Positions 40,025 through 41,169 of a DNA stretch of 41,169 nucleotides are shown here, piece after piece; the stretch's first letter is position 1; the number at the start of each line of letters is the position of its first letter. The stretch is from the NCBI GenBank assembly GCA_009772935.1, contig WOUR01000046.1:1-41169 (forward strand), read 5' to 3'. The translations under genes were made by a program, and so were the position numbers. Origin of the DNA: Rhodospirillaceae bacterium (GTDB lineage: Bacteria; Pseudomonadota; Alphaproteobacteria; Reyranellales; Reyranellaceae). Below the pieces are notes generated by a model. It did no database searches, had not been told where the DNA came from, and was given only the letters and a program-made list of their open reading frames with translations.

Positions 40025-40050
40025 TTTATTTCGTTTATTTCGTTTATTCG
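40025..40050. repeat. AT-rich tandem repeat TTTATTTCG
   Basis: TTTATTTCG occurs twice perfectly (40025-40033, 40034-40042), then once with a base lost (TTTATTCG, 40043-40050). This AT-rich tract in a GC-rich genome lies 28 bp downstream of the DUF1428 stop and about 160 bp upstream of the FecR-domain gene. It could be an UP-element or a slippage-prone tract. Confidence 0.85.
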
Positions 40051-40077
40051 CCCTGACTCCGGCATTTCGCCGGCCCG

Positions 40078-40431
40078 CTAGGCGGCGACGATGGTCTTGA
40101 ACCCGCCGTAGGCCATGCGCTTGGGATCGAACGGCATGTCCGGCGGCATCTTCTGCAGGCGCGGGTCGGCCATCACCTTTGCGTTGACCTTGTCGCGATG
40201 CGCTCGCGACCTGTAGACGATATAGGCGAAGACGATGGTTTCGCCAGGCTTCGTCTTCACAAGCTTGGAGAACGGCATGCCGAACTTCACCTTGAGGTCG
40301 TCGCCGACGCACTCGCGGTACTCCAACGCCCCGTGCTCCCGCCACACCTTGCCGGCCAGGCGGGCCATCTTCGCATAAGCCGGAATCTTCTTCTTCGGCA
40401 CGACGAGGACGAATCCATCGACATACGACAT
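40078..40431 (-). CDS. DUF1428-family protein
   Basis: This 117-residue cytoplasmic protein has the DUF1428 pattern: MSYVDGFVLVVPKKKIPAYAK, ALEYRECVGDDLKVKFGMPF, VFAYIVYRSRAHRDKVNAKVMADPR and MPFDPKRMAYGGFKTIVAA. The fold is a dimeric alpha-beta (ferredoxin-like) barrel. The function is not established, although members are often found next to regulators. ATG 40431 is preceded by CGTAAAGAGGAGCGCTCG. It lies 54 bp downstream of the LysR gene in the same direction and may be co-transcribed. Confidence 0.9.
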   Translation of the reverse strand: MSYVDGFVLVVPKKKIPAYAKMARLAGKVWREHGALEYRECVGDDLKVKFGMPFSKLVKTKPGETIVFAYIVYRSRAHRDKVNAKVMADPRLQKMPPDMPFDPKRMAYGGFKTIVAA

Positions 40432-40485
40432 CGAGCGCTCCTCTTTACGTTGTGACCGACCCCTAAGGCGATTGCACGAAGTGTG

Positions 40486-41169
40486 TCAATCGAACCTGAG
40501 CACGGGCAGCGCCGACAATTTCCTGGCCGCGAATTCGAGGAACGCATCGATCTTCGGTGCGCGATGCGCGCGGCCCTTCGTGAGCAGCTGCACCGGCAGC
40601 GGCGACGGCTCGAAGCGGTGCAACAGCCTCACGAGACGTCCGGCGGCGAGATCCTCGGCGACCTGATAGGAGAGAAACTGCGCGATGCCGCGGCCCTCGC
40701 GCGCGAGGCGCAGGCGGGTCTCGATATCGTCGACGCGCAGCCGGCCCGCGAGATGGAGGGGCGCGCCGCGACGGCGGCCGCCGAAGGTCCATTCCATCGC
40801 CCCTCGGGACGTGCCCAGCACCGCCTCGTGCCGCGCGAGATCCGCCGGCTCCTTCGGCGTGCCATGCAAGGCGAGATAGGCAGGACTCGCCACCCACCGC
40901 CGCCGTACATGGCCGACCGGCCGGGCGACGAGACCCGAATCGGCAAGGGCGCCGATGCGGACCGCCACGTCGATCCCTTCTTCGATGAGGTCGACGTTGC
41001 GATCGTTCAACATGAGTTCGATCTCGACGTCGGCGTGACTGTCGAGGAAGCGCGTGGCGAGCGGCGCGACATGGCGGCGGCCGAACTGCACCGGCGCGGC
41101 GATGCGCAGCAGCCCGCGTACCGGCACCTCGCGGGCACCCGCGGCGGCCGCCTCGTATTCGGCGACGAC
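40486..41169 (-). CDS. LysR-family regulator, C-terminal part (N-terminus off the window)
   Basis: The window edge cuts this gene; 227 codons plus the stop are present. The visible part is the LysR effector-binding domain: REVPVRGLLRIAAPVQFGRRHVAP at the start, LNDRNVDLIEEGIDVAVRIG, LARHEAVLGTS and GIAQFLSYQVAEDLAAGRLVRL. The N-terminal helix-turn-helix is off the window. The wording IAAPVQFGRRHVAPL and DVAVRIGALADS places it among the broad DcdB/aromatic or quinone-responsive LysR group. DUF1428 follows 54 bp downstream. The ligand is not known. Confidence 0.87.
   Translation of the reverse strand, partial: VVAEYEAAAAGAREVPVRGLLRIAAPVQFGRRHVAPLATRFLDSHADVEIELMLNDRNVDLIEEGIDVAVRIGALADSGLVARPVGHVRRRWVASPAYLALHGTPKEPADLARHEAVLGTSRGAMEWTFGGRRRGAPLHLAGRLRVDDIETRLRLAREGRGIAQFLSYQVAEDLAAGRLVRLLHRFEPSPLPVQLLTKGRAHRAPKIDAFLEFAARKLSALPVLRFD

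Noticed and set aside
40025..40050. AT-rich repeat as a CRISPR or origin-like iteron array
   Set aside because: Units are contiguous and only nine bases with three copies; no spacers and no replication gene nearby.

Overview
The window is GC-rich (only short intergenic stretches are AT-rich) and densely packed, with many 4-bp ATGA stop/start overlaps. It looks like chromosomal DNA of an alphaproteobacterium. The evidence is an Aap-type general amino-acid ABC transporter, a BigR/SqrR-type sulfur cassette, an orphan Bug/TctC receptor, several crotonase and acyl-CoA genes, and a mosaic palindromic intergenic repeat (CCTCATCCTGAGGAG ... TCTCGAAGGATGGG and its complement) of a kind I associate with Bradyrhizobium/Reyranella-like genomes. 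I cannot fix the genus from sequence alone. There are no tRNA or rRNA genes, CRISPR arrays, transposases or phage genes. The first gene (aapJ) and the last (a LysR regulator) are cut by the window edges.

Layout: 1-3597 aapJ(partial)-aapQ-aapM-aapP. 3598-3885 intergenic repeat. 3886-4176 small Tyr-rich lipoprotein. 4173-8727 (minus) a tight six-gene operon, in transcription order: pteridine reductase-like SDR (folM-like), dihydroneopterin aldolase-like (folB-like), two EamA/DMT transporters, an FdtA-like sugar ketoisomerase and an FdtB-like PLP aminotransferase. 8782-11803 FAD oxidoreductase (L-2-hydroxyglutarate oxidase type), lipoprotein esterase and nitronate monooxygenase. 11847-11959 large palindromic repeat. 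12037-14203 small membrane protein, VOC protein and an orphan LivM-type permease. 14207-21399 fatty-acid/alicyclic-type metabolism: two divergent crotonases, an SDR with its TetR regulator, then a second TetR divergent from a P450-thiolase-quinone oxidoreductase operon. 21396-24303 lipoprotein, a third crotonase and threonine aldolase. 24322-24394 perfect inverted repeat.

24413-28711 holds two large tandem paralogous exported proteins of unknown function that share an upstream 30-bp block. 28839-31124 is an orphan molybdenum hydroxylase large subunit. 31125-33719 is a sulfane-sulfur cassette (TSUP permease, rhodanese-DUF2892, BigR/SqrR-like ArsR regulator, divergent ETHE1-like persulfide dioxygenase). 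33776-41169 holds a Bug receptor, an NAD(P)H-quinone-reductase-like flavoprotein with a hairpin over its start codon, cbpA-cbpM co-chaperone genes, an acyl-CoA dehydrogenase, a DUF1194 VWA-type protein, a FecR-domain protein, a DUF1428 protein and the LysR fragment.

The best candidates for something undescribed are (1) the six-gene operon that joins pterin-type and amino-sugar-type enzymes around two DMT transporters, and (2) the tandem pair of about 700-residue exported paralogues with four conserved cysteines and a conserved upstream block. Two TetR regulons with clear palindromic operators are readable directly from the sequence. All functions are assigned from motifs and family memory; no database search was run.
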